DNA from: Apostichopus parvimensis
Lineage: Eukaryota; Echinodermata; Holothuroidea; Aspidochirotida; Stichopodidae
DNA: 64,000 bases
Assembly: GCA_000934455.1 (NCBI GenBank)
Contig: KN887116.1
Coordinates: forward strand, 6,010-70,009
Direction: 5' to 3'
Below the pieces are notes generated by a model that ran no database searches, was not told the origin of the DNA, and saw only the letters and a program-made list of their open reading frames with translations. Numbering within the stretch: the stretch's first letter is position 1; each line of letters begins with the position of its first letter. Positions 1 through 12,897 of the stretch are shown in pieces. The translations under genes were made by a program, and so were the position numbers.

Positions 1-166
1 TCTTGTAAAATCAGATATTCCTCCGGACTGCTCAAGGAGTGGAGCTTGTCATGTTTCCTGAAAACGTTGAAGCCATAAGTGTGTCGAGTTTCTTTAAAAG
101 TATTTTCTGAACCATCCAGGCATCCATCATTCTCTCTTTTTCCCCCCCTCTCATGCTTTCATCCAG

Positions 167-3100
167 GAGATAACCAATATTGTACCAGATGAATATCCCA
201 AGACACCCGGAGAGCCTGTTCCGAAGTTCCAGCGCCGGATGTCAACCTCGTACAAACTCTCAGAAAAACACGTCAAGGAAGAATCGCTAAATTCTGGGGT
301 ATATTGACTCTATTCAGTCCCTGTTTTATTTTCTTCTCTTGTCTTTTGCTCTCATGATAAGGTTGTTAAGTGTTTAGTGGGCCTGTATTTCATACTCAAA
401 GAGTCATTCCTTTAATACAGACATGCTGTGTGTAGACATGGAGTCTCACAGTTCTGCCCAGCCGTACCTCTTCAGTGAAAGTTCATAGTGAATTTATAAA
501 TAAGAAGCAAATGATAGCAGACATTGTGTGTTGTTAGTGTGGTGGTGTACTGTGTTATACATATGTAGCTGCTACATTGATAGACATTGACAGTAGTCGA
601 AACTTTATCTTTTTCTTTTTTTTTCGAACTCAGTTTTAATATGCACAGCATCAATGAAAGGGGCTAAGATTTGCACTGTGAAGGATAGGAAGCATCGTTC
701 TGAGGCGCTTTGACTTGTTATTTCACCCATTTATGATACACAGAAATGCCATTGTGTTTTACTGTTACATCAGTACAGATTTTGACATATAAGTGTAAAA
801 CAAAAGACATATCAGTGAATAAATGAAGTAATACGTAAAGGAATCAGGCATGGTATTCATACCTTGGACATGAAAATCCAAATTTTTTAGTAAAGTATGG
901 ATTGGCAGGAAATAGAAGTGAACATTGGCAAAACTAATTTTTGGTATTGGTTTGGTAGTATGTAACCATAGAAACCAGACAAAACAGTCCACATTGAATA
1001 ATTTTTTGAATTTTAACTTTCTTAATCTAAGAACATTCTGCATCAAAACTGTTCTAGTTTGCCTTGAGTTTGTTGCAAAAAAAAGGAGCAAATGGATAGT
1101 CAATTGTTGCACCCTTGAAGTGATGAGTGGAAAGGAAGGGTTACAGGAATTATTTGAGTCTTGAAATTTTGCTCCCCAAAATGTTATAACTTTTTTCGAC
1201 TAATCTTCAACCACAGAATTACGAATTGAGCCGTTTAGAGAAAGAATTTGAGATCCAGTCCAATATTACGACAGCAGCAAGAAAGTTGGCCAACGACCCT
1301 AACATCAGCAAGAAGGTTCGAAAGACTCGACGAGAAGCCTACAAAAATTCTGCACGTCGAGTGAGTGAGATTTCCATTTTCTAAATGAATTAGGTTCGAA
1401 AAAGGTGTTCCCCTGAAATTGATAGAGAATTATGTTTGTAGGCATTTTCACGCATGTTTGACAGGTTAAATTTCTCACTTTGATATATAGTTCCAAACAA
1501 CCTAGTTAGTTTATCAAGGGTAGGGTGAAAAAAAGTTTTATTGGTTTTATAAAAAAACTTACTCAGTACCCTATGAGTGTAACTCATAAACATGTCCTGA
1601 TAAAAATGTCTCTGATATAGAAAGAATGAAAAAAAAAAAAAAAACTCTTTTGATTTCTCTGTTTTTTTCTCTCAGTTGGACAAGATATATAAGGAACTAA
1701 ACAAACTTCGGCTTCAGCTAGGACTGGCCATTACAGACAGAATTTCATCTGACGTACAAGCGGATCTCGATCACATGGAATCGTCCGGTCGTAGGTTGAG
1801 TTTTACGGGGACATTACCGAAAAGCCTTAGTCGTGGAAGGAGTAAAACAAGAGAGTCTCCGGAAACAAAGAGATCAAAAAGTGTGCCCAGACAAGTACTG
1901 GATAACGTTACATCTCCTTCGTTAAATAGAAACGATAAAGTCGCCACGCAGAGGGCGCCATCTCCTGTCATCAGTTTTACGGACTATGACAGCAAGGACA
2001 GTGCTTCCAATTTGTCTACAAAGCCGCCTCCAGGTCGTAGACAGGACGTCAATCACTACGAGACCGTCCCCAGAGACTCCCCGAGAAAAACCGAGGATGG
2101 TATCCCCGGGGACAGGCACAGCTACGGTACCGATACTAGCTCACTTTCCAGCTCGAGTTCCAAAGGCCTATTCAACAGGACTAATTCGGAATATAGCGTA
2201 TCGGTCAGGAGCAGCTCTAGCTCCAAATCTACGCCCATCATCTATCAATCTTTGCAAAGGCTACCGAGGTCGTCCAAAGGTGCGAGCGGGAGCATCGAGG
2301 ATTTTCGAATCCGCAGCGGAAGCAACACCTCCCTGGAATATGACAAACGTGTTAGAAGAAAGGGAAGTGCGGAAACGATAGCTAGTCAGCAAAGACCCAC
2401 ACCACCATCCTTGCTTTTCTCAGAGAACAGTCCAAATAGCCCCCCTCCAGTTTACGGTACCGTCCCTAGGTCTTACATCCAGATGGGGCGATACTACGAA
2501 TCCCCAGAATTATCTTCTCCCGTGCACGAAGTGAAACCCTCGCCGAAACACGCTGTTTCGATGCATAACTTACCGCAGGCCATACCCAGTGAACATTCAG
2601 CCATGTATGGCGAGACTGGGGATGGGTTCCTGGCGCAGGGGCGAAGCCTAGGGGGTCCAGCCCCAACCCCAAAGAAACACTCTTCATTAGGTAACCTAAT
2701 CGATGTCGGGGAAGATGGATCCAGGGATCAGGGCATAAACCTGCCACAGGGGAGGTACAATGTACCAAAGAGGAACGTTGATGATCAATACCATTATAGT
2801 TACACACAGGCTGACAGGGGTAACCATCTCAGTAGTCCCAGGCGAGGGGGGCAAAGTTCACACCCTGAAAACAGTCTCAGTAATAGAAGGAGACAAAACT
2901 CCTTCTCGTCTCAGCATTCTAACAGCAGTCAGTCCTCGGTCACCTCCCACCAGTCACATTCCTCTCAAAGGTCACAGAGGTCACAGTCTTCACAGAGGTC
3001 ACAGGCACCCCAGGTGATGATGAATGGTACCAGAAATCCTGGTTCTCACAACACCACACCCATCAAGCAACCACCACCACCGTCGGTGCCTGTCAGTTAT

Positions 3101-6100
3101 GCCTCGGAAGGACATCATTATAGGATGTCCAACGAGAGGACGGTCTACCCTGATCAATACCACAGTCACCACCAGAGGGACGATCCCTACAGGCAGCATC
3201 AGGCCTCGCCACAGAGATACGATCATTACCAGTCCAGGGATGAGTACGACTATCATATGGAACCCCCCGCCCTCTATCGGGATGAACCGAATGACTTTTA
3301 TACAGATCAGCAATACGACGACTCCTTTCAGAGCAGCTACCACCATGACGAGATGGTCCCAGCCGGTCACCACAATGGTGAAGCGCAACGCTCATTCACC
3401 ACGCAACAGAGTTATTCTCAATCGGGTTTAACCATTAGGGCAGTGTCAACTCCATCCATCCAGTCATCAATGGCACCCCAGCCTGCACCTGCCTACATGA
3501 CCTCTGCCTCACCAGTGTCTCGCCCCCCTCATCCCCCGGTGTACGGCACCACGATAGCTGTCAGCAAGGTCCATTACCAACCTGCGACACCCATGACCTG
3601 CGAACCGGTGACTCGTAAAAAGAAACATCACAGCCATCATATGGCCGGCAGGTATGTTTGTCTGTTTATACTCTTTAAAGTTTAAAAAAAAATTCTAAAC
3701 TTTGTTGCATTCATTGAAATGTTGACAAAATGATTCCCAAGAATATCAACCATTTTCATGTGTGACATATATCATAAGAAAGGGTGCACTCTTTTTTGAT
3801 ATGATATTATAAGTATCCCAAAAATAACCAAACTGGATCAAATTCTGACTCAAGAGGAAAATGCCCCGTTGGTAAACCACTTATTCTGAAGCAGAATATT
3901 TAAGTAGCTCTGTTGCAGTATTTTTCTTCAGGAAAACAAATTTGCCATGAAATGAAATCCACAAATATCCGACAGAAGGAAGAAGCAACAACAGACAAAA
4001 AACATGGAGAAGCAAAGAAAAAAAATAAACAAGGTTTTCCAAAATATAGCTTTTGTGACGGTTGTGGGCATTTACAAAACATTTTGTGGAATGCATTAAA
4101 GGTGTGCAGTATGGTCATATATCCAGGCTTCTAATCTCAATGAAGAAGAAATATTTCATATGGGACTTGTAGGTATTCTCTGCAATAAGTCTTCTGCTGT
4201 TTTGGGGTCTTTTTTCTCTCATTCTCTCATCTGTTTTATTTATCTTCTTTTTGCATGATAAAATTTTAATTCAATGGGAGTTTTCATAAATACATGAAAT
4301 AATGAATCCTTAGGTTTACATAATCAGTGTACAGGGCTGGCTTCTCTGCAAATTACCAAACACAAATGTGTTCATTTTTGTCAAGGATTGCTTCTGTGTA
4401 CCTTAATTGCAAAGTACCGATGCAAGCGGAATGAATACCTATCAAGTTAGTTTTACTAAGAAACCATTGAACGTCTTGAGAAGCCGTATACTTGTAATTG
4501 AAATGTGAAAAACAGCCCCCCCCAAAGGCCCCCCACCAAAGCAGAAAGAAAAAAGGGAAACGGTGAAATTAGGTTCTGGGACGATTGGTATTACATTGTA
4601 ACCTGGGTTATTCATGTATTTTTGCAATAATGCCCGTTGCCTCATGTAACACCGTGTCATCACTTTTGGTGGATGTTTATGAAATAATTACGCATGCTTA
4701 CAAATACTAGAATTGATGTATTATTCGTTTGATTTATGCATAATATACTTATTTATCCACCTCTTTAAATGCTTCTCTGGCACTTGAACAGAGAAGTTCA
4801 ACCTCTCTAGACTATTTCATTTATGATAACAATGCAAGAATTTCAAAAATTCAAAAATAATTATTTTGTTGAATTATACATTGTCTCGATCGCATTCAAT
4901 ACACAATAACATGATGGCTTACACAAATTTCTTGAATGCAATCAATATAACATACATAATAATTTGATGTATTATTTTGTTATATAAACACATTCATTTC
5001 TGTAAAACGAGATATCTCTGTTTGTCTTTGTGATTGTCCATCCATCCATCCATCATCATTGTTACCCAACATTTATTCCACTCTGAGGCAGCAAGAGCTT
5101 GTCCTTTAGTTACATGCACCCTCTTCCCTTTGTGCACATTTCTATATACAGTATCACCATGTAACATTTCTCCATCGTGTTCTCCTTCATACTTCCTGAA
5201 TATTTTACAAACTTATACCCCATAGAAGCTGGTTGCATTATCCAACAAGTTTAAATCCCTTGTTGAGGAATATGATTAAAAATAAGGCTTTTTGATACTA
5301 AATTCCCAAAACAATCAAATTCTCTAGCTTGTTTTTAATCAAGTTCCATTTCAAATTGTCGTTGTAAAAGTTTGAACTTTTTTAGCTTTTTACATTTTTC
5401 ATTTTGTATGTCACATGATTAATTCTTATATTAAAGTAGTGTCTGGATGATAATTTTTTTGAGAACTTGAAGAAACCATAGAATTACTTTGCTCATTAAC
5501 CTTCATTTGGGTGAAGATAATGGAGGAATGATTCTTTTAATAGTTTGATCAAAAACAGTTTTTTTTGTAGAATTGTTTTGGCCAATTCGGTAAAAATTGT
5601 CTACCGAACTCAAAACCTGCTTTAAACACAGAAATCATATCATCACGGTTTGTAACATTCAGAATAATATCAAAACCGATTTCCAAGATCATGAAAGATT
5701 AAAAAGGTCAACAGTTATCTCGACCTACCACATTTCGGATGGAAAAATTGAATATGGTTATGAAATGCAACCAGCTGTATTTGTTAAACTCAACATATAC
5801 CCAAAGCAACCAATATGTCTCAAAGATTAAAAATCCCCTTTCTTGTATGCCGTGGATGTTACCAAATAACTTTGGCGATTCTAAACTCAAACCTCACCGT
5901 AAAAGTTGTGTGCGAACCACATTGTATCTGTATCACCTAATCCATTTGGCTGTTTTCTCAAATTCTTTCAACTTGGGTATGGACTTCTCCCACCCCCCCC
6001 CCACCATGTGTAGTCCAAGGAGGGCTAAAAGTTATTTTAACAAAATATTGCACTCAACAGCAGAAAACTTAAGTAATTGAAGATGAGAGAAATGAAATTT

Positions 6101-9100
6101 GAGTCCCAAGTTTGATCTTCTCAAAATATTTTTTATATATGATTATTTTCAAGAATATTTCCTTTGTAGTAGCATAGCAGTGAAGAGTCTTTTATACACA
6201 TCAGGGTTCAAAATCAGCCCTGATGGTGTTTGTATATTTCCAAAGTTAAATCTTGTATCATTTAGAGTCTTTTGGAAGGGAATGACTCTGGATGCTTCCC
6301 CCTTCCTCCCCCTATGATCAGACGGCACAGAGGCCTATTATTCCGTGGGTCCTCGCACCCCTTCACCCTCCAAAGAAAAGGGAGAAAAAAATTGCTAGAG
6401 AGAATGTGGTGAATTCTAAGGCAAACTAAGTCTAATTTATGTCTTTAATTAGGCTTATATGCAAGGTTGCGCTAATAACTATTTTAGCTTTTGCGTGGTG
6501 TGACGAGGGGTATTTAACACCACCATTGCCCTCCCCCGAAATCCACGTCCGATTATCTGACCCGAATTACAATCAAAATTCTTTGCAAAAATGTTTAAGA
6601 TGTCAGCTACTTGCAGCGTCTTGTCAAGTTGAGAGTTTGCAAGTCCTAATGTAAAGACAATGGATTTGCCCTCCTATTACCCCTACGCCAATGGTGGTAG
6701 TATCACTCACGTCGCACGCATATATCTCTATCTTCAATTCATTCATTCCCCTCTTTCTGTCTTGTGTGACTTAATAATTTCACATAGCAACCCTTCATGT
6801 ACCCATAATTAACATCATAATTTATGCATAAAGCATACTATCGCTTTCTGAAATAAAAGTGATACCAAGGTATCTTCTACCTTTGTAATGATCCGTATCT
6901 TGTAACTGAAGCCTCCCCCCTGTGATTGTAATGTACAATGTAGTAAGCAGCATAATTCATCAGCCTGTATATTTACTTCCTGGTCTGCTATTGAGAGAGT
7001 TGGGAATATTTATGTATGCACTGCTCATATATGAAGGGGATTGTTAAAAGGGTGATAAAAAACTGGGGGGGGGGGAAATATATTATTCAAGTAATAACTG
7101 ACAGCAATGGGTACCTCACAATTTTAAAATTCAGTTTTCACAAGTGATAGAGATAAATGCTTTCAATTTCATGATGAGCCTGTGTTAGTTTAAAGGGCAT
7201 CAGTCAACTGCCCTTAAGCCTGCTGAGGATCTTAAAACTTTAAAATGTGTGTGCTCGCTCTTGCAGGTCATACCTAAAAGATTTCCTACCACATATGCAG
7301 TTTTGGTTTGAAGGAGATGTTTGAGAGTATCAGTTAGGTATTAAGATGCTCTGACGAGGCAGGAGTAGAAAGTTAATACTCAGGCAATGTCGTTAGGAAC
7401 ACCCCCCCCCCCCACATCCCATCCTTCCACAAAGAACAAAATCATTCCACCCAAAATAGAAACATGAAACTGGAAGAGGTTTCAATGATCATCACCTAAA
7501 AATAGATCATTATATTTAAAAAAAATAAAGCCATTGTACAGCTAAGAGTGGTTTGAAACTTGTCAGATTGTCTAATTTGTTGAATGTGTAAATTTGTACA
7601 ATTTTAATTTATTTTTGAATACATTTAAAGAGGTTCCAGTTATGGTATATCTTTTCCATGAATTACAAATTTGTCTATTAGTAGGTGTTGGACTTGCTCC
7701 TATCTTTAGTTTCTAATGCCATTGTCACTCAAGTTGTATACTTTGTCAAATGTTTTGCTTGCATCCCAATATTAACATAATTACATTGTGGGCACATGTG
7801 AATCTTAAGTGATCCTTGTATCTCACCCATGGCACCCTCACTGGGACCCTGAAAAGTGAACCCTTTGATACAGTGCTAAAAAAAAATTTGTTGACGCAAA
7901 CCTGTTTAATCTCATGGCTTGGTTTCGCTCTTTTTCAACCAAAAATGCTGAGTTTGATCAACTGAGCATGTCAAGAAAACAAATCATTTTGGCAGTAAAA
8001 ATTTACAGTCACTTAACTTACAAATGAAGACAGTGTCTGGATTTTGTAAAAGTGATTACATAGTTAACCCTGTGGACCAAGAACACTAAGAGATCAGCTA
8101 TCGCCATGGTGATGCCAATCTAATGTAGCACACAGTGGATCATCACTATTGATCACCTGGATGGGATGGAAATTGGATCACTTGACTTCACATGGCCTGC
8201 AGTGGATCATGATGGATCGATCACATGACTATCATGGTTGGTCACATGACTTGCTGTGTATCCTCACCTGCTGTCACATGACCTGCTTGCATTTCCAAAA
8301 GCTTGCTGTCTTACCCACAATGCCACACTGCTTGCTTCCATGCACTAACTCACCACTCATCGTTTCTGTGTTCTGTGTTCTTTTTTGTTCTTTTTTTTTC
8401 CCTCCTTCTCCTCTTTTTTCTGTGTTTCTGCTTTTTTACGATGACTTATGTTTAGCCTTCCTTCACTCATTGCTCTAGAAGATAGCAACCCCGTTCTCCT
8501 CCAACGTTCCGAGGTCAATTCACCCGTCGGCAGCGAGTAAGAAGGCTTTTGTGCTTTTTGTTTTTAATTTCTGTATTTATATCTGTATTTTATTTCTTTT
8601 TTTCGTGCTATTTTAGGTTTTATATTTTAAAATTCCTTGGACTAAACTTTCCAGATTTCCTTCACTGCTTTTGTTGAAAAGAAAAAAAAAAAACTGTATT
8701 CATGTTAGCATGGCTTTACGTCAGTTCTAAACTCAACTGACCATAAAATATTCTTCCCAGTCGGAGTCCCAAGTACACGAAGCAGCATGTGCATCTTGTG
8801 TCGAGAGGAAAAAATATGAACTCAAAACAACATATATGATTACTAGACTTCTTCAAATGAGACAAGTCACAAAATTGAAATCTGGAAAGTTTAGCTATTA
8901 ATGTTGCATGAAATTCGGTCACTGTTTAATGTTCATTCCATAGTGCTATAAGCTAGCTGACCACTGCTCTTCACTGCATGATTTCTTCTCGGAAAAATGG
9001 TGGTTGTGTAGGTCGGTAATATCAATATGCAAATTCATGAAAACATCACAAAATATCACAGATGTCTGCTACCATTTCTGGCGTATTTCATTTTCTAGAT

Positions 9101-9550
9101 ATTATACATTTCTGCATTTTATTTATGATAATCGCTTCGGTTTTCGATAAAGGGTCTTTATTATGTAAATTTGAATGAGTGTCTGTCTTTACAGATTGAT
9201 AGCATTATGAATATGCATTTCTTACTAATAAGGATTACTCACAGGTTATATGCAGTATAAATAACTGAAAATCATTTTTGATGCTATTGAAATAATTTTG
9301 TACAGATATGGTCGAAATTTCAAACATTTTCTCTGAATGCACGCAATATTGATTCTAAGTTATCTGTTTGTAATCCCACAGAGGCAGTAGAGGAGGTTAC
9401 TCACCTTATATTGAGGATATTGAATATGCAGCAGATATCGATGAATATGCAGAAGGAGATGATTACTTTGATGAGAATTCAAGCTGGAATTCTGAAAGGG
9501 AAATAAGTCAGTCCCATCCAGGAAAGATACGGGCTGGTACTCTGGTTTAA
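167..9550 (+). CDS. FRMD4A/B-like: FRMD4A/FRMD4B-like scaffold protein, C-terminal part (5 exons, 5' end outside window)
   Basis: Exons join in phase at 167-298, 1217-1360, 1676-3651, 8486-8536 and 9382-9550 (stop), giving 823 codons. The second exon and the start of the third (LEKEFEIQ, ARKLANDPNISKKVRK, LDKIYKELNKLRLQLGL) match the CUPID (DUF3338) region of FRMD4A, FRMD4B, INAVA and CCDC120, which binds cytohesin ARF-GEFs. Known FRMD4A links PAR3 to cytohesin-1 and ARF6 at epithelial junctions. The rest is a long Ser/Pro/Gln/His-rich disordered region with repeated Tyr motifs (YETVPR, VYGTVPR, VYGTT), then an acidic tail ending GTLV, a class I PDZ-ligand pattern. The N-terminal FERM exons must lie upstream. 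An AATAAA at 10138 could serve as polyA signal. The choice between FRMD4A and FRMD4B cannot be made here; an invertebrate pre-duplication orthologue is likely. Confidence 0.82.
301..1216 (+). other. FRMD4-like intron, nothing else seen
   Basis: This is an AT-rich intron between the exons ending at 298 and starting at 1217. Short open frames occur on both strands but lack splice signals, composition or motifs of genes. The bases before 167 are also intronic; the acceptor CATCCAG with a C/T tract at 131-160 marks the exon start. Confidence 0.6.
1676..3651 (+). CDS. FRMD4-like large exon (658 codons, disordered region)
   Basis: A single exon opens after the acceptor ...CTCTCAG (polypyrimidine tract just upstream) and closes at the donor CAG|GTATGT in phase 2. 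It starts with the last helix of the CUPID region and then becomes low-complexity: Ser-rich runs near exon residues 150-190, Ser/Gln repeats (SQRSQRSQSSQRSQ) near residues 428-442, and a His/Tyr/Gln-rich stretch near residues 480-560. If the donor is not used, translation runs 11 codons into the intron (YVCLFILFKV) and stops, so intron retention would give a shorter C terminus without the PDZ-like tail. Giant disordered exons of this sort are typical of the FRMD4 family. Confidence 0.85.
3652..8485 (+). other. FRMD4-like intron, about 4.8 kb
   Basis: The intron contains poly-G/poly-C runs (about 5990, 7065 and 7402), no recognisable transposon, and a cluster of TCACATGAC boxes at 8221-8282 just before the 51-nt exon. 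A short coding-looking island near 6323-6390 cannot be spliced in phase and is listed among the rejected items. I see no gene on the opposite strand. Confidence 0.5.
8221..8282 (+). promoter_or_regulatory. Cluster of three TCACATGAC boxes
   Basis: TCACATGAC occurs at 8221-8229, 8242-8250 and 8274-8282, with a related ATCACTTGAC at 8177-8186. TCACATGA matches the M-box form of the E-box bound by MITF/TFE-type factors in animals. No function is shown; a degenerate repeat could give the same pattern. Confidence 0.25.
8486..8536 (+). CDS. FRMD4-like 51-nt exon, possible cassette exon
   Basis: The exon lies between acceptor GATAG and donor GA|GTAAGA and encodes SNPVLLQRSEVNSPVGS in the incoming phase 2. 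It is 51 nt, so including or skipping it keeps the frame into the last exon. A very long pyrimidine tract precedes it (about 8370-8475). A stronger-looking acceptor seven bases upstream (GCTCTAG) would give an immediate stop in the required phase, which is why the later AG is chosen. No homologous peptide is recognised, so the exon call rests on splice signals and phase alone. Confidence 0.5.
9382..9550 (+). CDS. FRMD4-like terminal coding exon with PDZ-ligand-like end
   Basis: Acceptor CCCACAG at 9375-9381 leads into an open frame of 56 codons including the stop TAA at 9548-9550. The peptide is acidic and tyrosine-rich (PYIEDIEYAADIDEYAEGDD) and ends KIRAGTLV. Its frame is fixed by phase 2 from either the 51-nt exon or the large exon. 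Thr at -2 and Val at the C terminus form a class I PDZ-binding pattern, fitting a polarity scaffold, but binding is inferred. Another frame is also open here; it is rejected because it breaks the phase and reads as low-quality sequence. Confidence 0.72.
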
Positions 9551-12534
9551 CCTTTTGGATATGAATATATTACCATAAATTACCATAATGAATAATCAAT
9601 GTTGTGGACAGTTTTCCACATTTGTTTTTGTCTAATGCACCTAAGGTGACAGTTGATGTTTTAAAGTCATCCAGATATCACCCTTTTGTATAAAAGATAT
9701 TTCATGAACTCCTGGTATTAAAAAGAGGATATGAGGTTGAAGGTCACCTGAGAAGATTATCCTCCCTCTGATACTGTAAAGCCATTGTCTTTCAGTGTTA
9801 TGTTAAGTCAGATTCAAGCAACAAGAGCACCTCCCCCCGCCCCTGATCTCCCCCACCCCTGATCTCCCCACCACTTCCTTCAATCCAAATTACCATAACA
9901 CTCTCTCCACTGTGAAATGTGTAGATAATATTATCATCTAGGTCTAAAATGATTTTCAAGTAAAATCTTTTTTTTTTCTCACTTTCATGATTTGGACAGA
10001 ATTTAACCAGCCTTATTACAAGTTAAGTTCAACTTTCTTGATTCCCTCACATATGATTTCAGTGAGTGGAACTTGTGGAAGAAATTTAATGAAGTGTGCA
10101 GTAAACAATATCTTTGTTTTCATAGAAAGTTTATCTCAATAAAAACAACTATTTCAGGAGTGAGGCGAAAGGTATTTTTGTGTGTGTGTGCGGGGGGTGG
10201 AGTGTTGATACTGATGTCGGGGGAAGTATGCCCTGCCCATTGTGCCTCTTTATTATTCTGTGTGTACATTTAATACACCACTTAAACAGTTATTTGGTAC
10301 ATTGACGTACAATCATCATTTATTCCCTCCAAGGAAAGTCTGTAGGATCTCCTGTCAGTGATTACGATTCTTATTTTCTATTCTATTCTAATTTTATATT
10401 GCTTTTCTGAGAAATAAGTTGTTTTCCATTTTGAATATGATATGACAATAGCCATCGAAAGTGACTGCTATAGATTCACCAGCGATTGAATTACTAATTT
10501 CAATGGGGAAGTTAGTTATATTGTGGTCGTGTTCATAATATCACACAAAATATTTTCTAAAACAAAAGGTAAATTCAGTTTCATTCTGTTCTGATTTCAC
10601 AGCAGTGATCAGAAACTGCTTCAACCTCTATTCAGAGAAAAAGGGGGTGGGGGGGGGGATACAGTTAAAGAGCTCACAGGCTGCAAATTATTGAGTGTTA
10701 TTAAATTTGAAATCCTTTGAACTTTTTGACATTTCAATTTGATGGGCATACATGCTACTACTTGTATTTCAATTTGTATTGTCTCTCTTAAAGAGGCATT
10801 CAGTTTAAATATTTATGAAAGTCTGTGTGACCTTACTATGATATATTATTTAGCACATATGGAACCCAACAATACATTTAAAGGAAGTTTTATTTACGTA
10901 GCTTTGTAACAAATTTGGTTATTGAAAATAGAGCAATCTCTATTTGATCCCTGTATGAATATTCATCATAGATCAGTATAATGAATATGCATGAAACCAT
11001 CATAATTACCTGCAGTGTGACTGTAAGATGGAGCTAAAACATTCAACACTCTCATTGTAGATGATAAACTTGTTATTGTTTTTGCTGTTCTTGGAATCTG
11101 TTATCTGTCAAATAACAACAGGGGACATTAATGTTGAAATGTAGGGTAGCAACATTGATTGTTCAAAGAGGAAGGCCAGTGACTTCAATGTGAAGCACCA
11201 ACACTGCTGGCATAAACGTCCTCACAGTGGCATAATTAAATACACACATGTCCTCACAGTGGGGTCCTCATAATGCCTTAACCATCTTTTCTGTACACAA
11301 GTCACTCATATCTCTATTGCCTTTATGTAAAGGTGGTCTATCCTCCCATTACAAATTTAGAGCATTACAAAGAAAAAGAAGAGAGAAATAGAGCACTCTG
11401 TTGTAGTCTATCTAAGGATGAATATAGTATACTGCAAAGAACATTACTGACAGTCCATGTGTGAAATAGTATTTCTGGTCTTGTGTAGCACAAGATAAGC
11501 CGAGAACGGTTGCACTGGATATGTACAAGCAAGGCTGTAGCGAAACTGAAAAGTAGTTAACTTTAACCTGATTGAAGGATTGTGAATATGGGATGAAGTG
11601 ATCATAAAATGATAATATTATGGAGAGCACAAAAGGGATATTAATAATTAAATGGTAAATAGGAGAAGAGTTTGAAAAGATTCATCAAATTTGGTTTCAA
11701 GTTTGATTATATTGTTGCGATGTTAAAGGAAAAGCAGTTTTATAGTTCATAGAATGTAAAGTATTACGGTGATGTATTCTTTGTTATTAAATCCACTATT
11801 TTATATCTAGAGAAAATATCTGAATATCTCATCCACTTTGCATATTATACTTTGGATATTCACAATCCACATTGGATTGTGCATAATCTATACATGATTA
11901 TGTTTTTCCCCGAGAAGGGCACCACACGATTGGTTGATCCAGCTGACTATTACCTTATTAATATTCATAGAATGTATAATCTTAATTCTTTTGTACTTAC
12001 TTTCAATAACCCTGCTGGGCAGGCTGCTTATTGTAACGTCTTTTCACGCTTGAGACCAACTTTAACCGTATTTTGCTTTTTGTTTTGTAAAAAAAAATAT
12101 TAAATGCCTTGAAAGTTTTTTGGAAGGTTAGGTTAAATTGGTTGTGTTATTGGTCACCGTGTTGTGTTTGTGACCTATATCAGTATCAACACTAATTGCA
12201 AAACACAAATCATTAATCTAATTGATTTCTTATGTTTTCAGTATTTCAATCCCTTGTACGGAATTCCAACTGATAGGGTAGAGACAAATGTTTAAAGGTA
12301 CTTCTTTCAAGAAGGATTTTACAACCAAGTAGGATTTTACTTGTGAGAATTGGCAAGGAATTCTTACAAATTAAAATCTGGTGACCAAAACAATTTTTTG
12401 GTCTAACCTATAGTATACCATGATTTCTACATTTTGTGTACAAGTCCATTAATTGTTCCCAACAAATGGCCCAGGTGAAGTTATTCTGAAATTGGAAGGT
12501 TGGATTATATTTCTGTCTATATTAATCATCTAAA

Positions 12535-12897
12535 TGAGGGGTTTGCAACCATATTTGGGTCAAGAACCAGGCAAAATTGTTGACAGTCGGCTGCGACTTT
12601 CATCACCTTCTCGCCAACCCCGCACCCACCCCCCTCTACAAGTTTATTATTACTATGCCACTACACTAATGTTGCTAATGTGATAATTGGTTCTGCTTCC
12701 TTGTCACAAGTCTGTCAATCTTGGCTTGAAGACACAGCAATGAGATTGGTACAAATTGTTTTTGTTTGCGATGTGTAAAGACGAAACTATTAGTTAACAT
12801 TTTCCCTGATTACCGAATCGATCTCGGGACCCGTTGAAAATCCTTCGTGACGCCTTGTTTGGGTCCAGACCCATAGGTTGCTGACCGTGGATCTACG
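12535..12897. mobile_element. Possible non-autonomous hAT-like element
   Basis: The left side reads GGGGTTTGCAACC...TTTGGGTC and the right side GACCCATAGGTTGCTGACC, which are imperfect inverted copies. Ends of the form GGGGT.GCAACC followed by GGGTC resemble hAT (Charlie-type) termini. Flanking bases share only ATCTA, so the target duplication is not convincing. No transposase frame is present. Boundaries are approximate. Confidence 0.4.

Noticed and set aside
1986-3431. Several overlapping open frames on both strands within the FRMD4-like large exon
   Set aside because: They are shadows of the 658-codon real frame.
6323-6390. Coding-looking island TEAYYSVGPRTPSPSKEK after an acceptor-like ATGATCAG in the FRMD4-like intron
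   Set aside because: The large exon ends in phase 2, but this frame would need an incoming phase 1, no donor follows, and a stop comes soon after. It could be an exon only if another unseen exon precedes it.
11865-11885. Perfect palindrome CACAATCC...GGATTGTG
   Set aside because: Only 8-base arms in AT-rich DNA; expected by chance in a 64 kb window.
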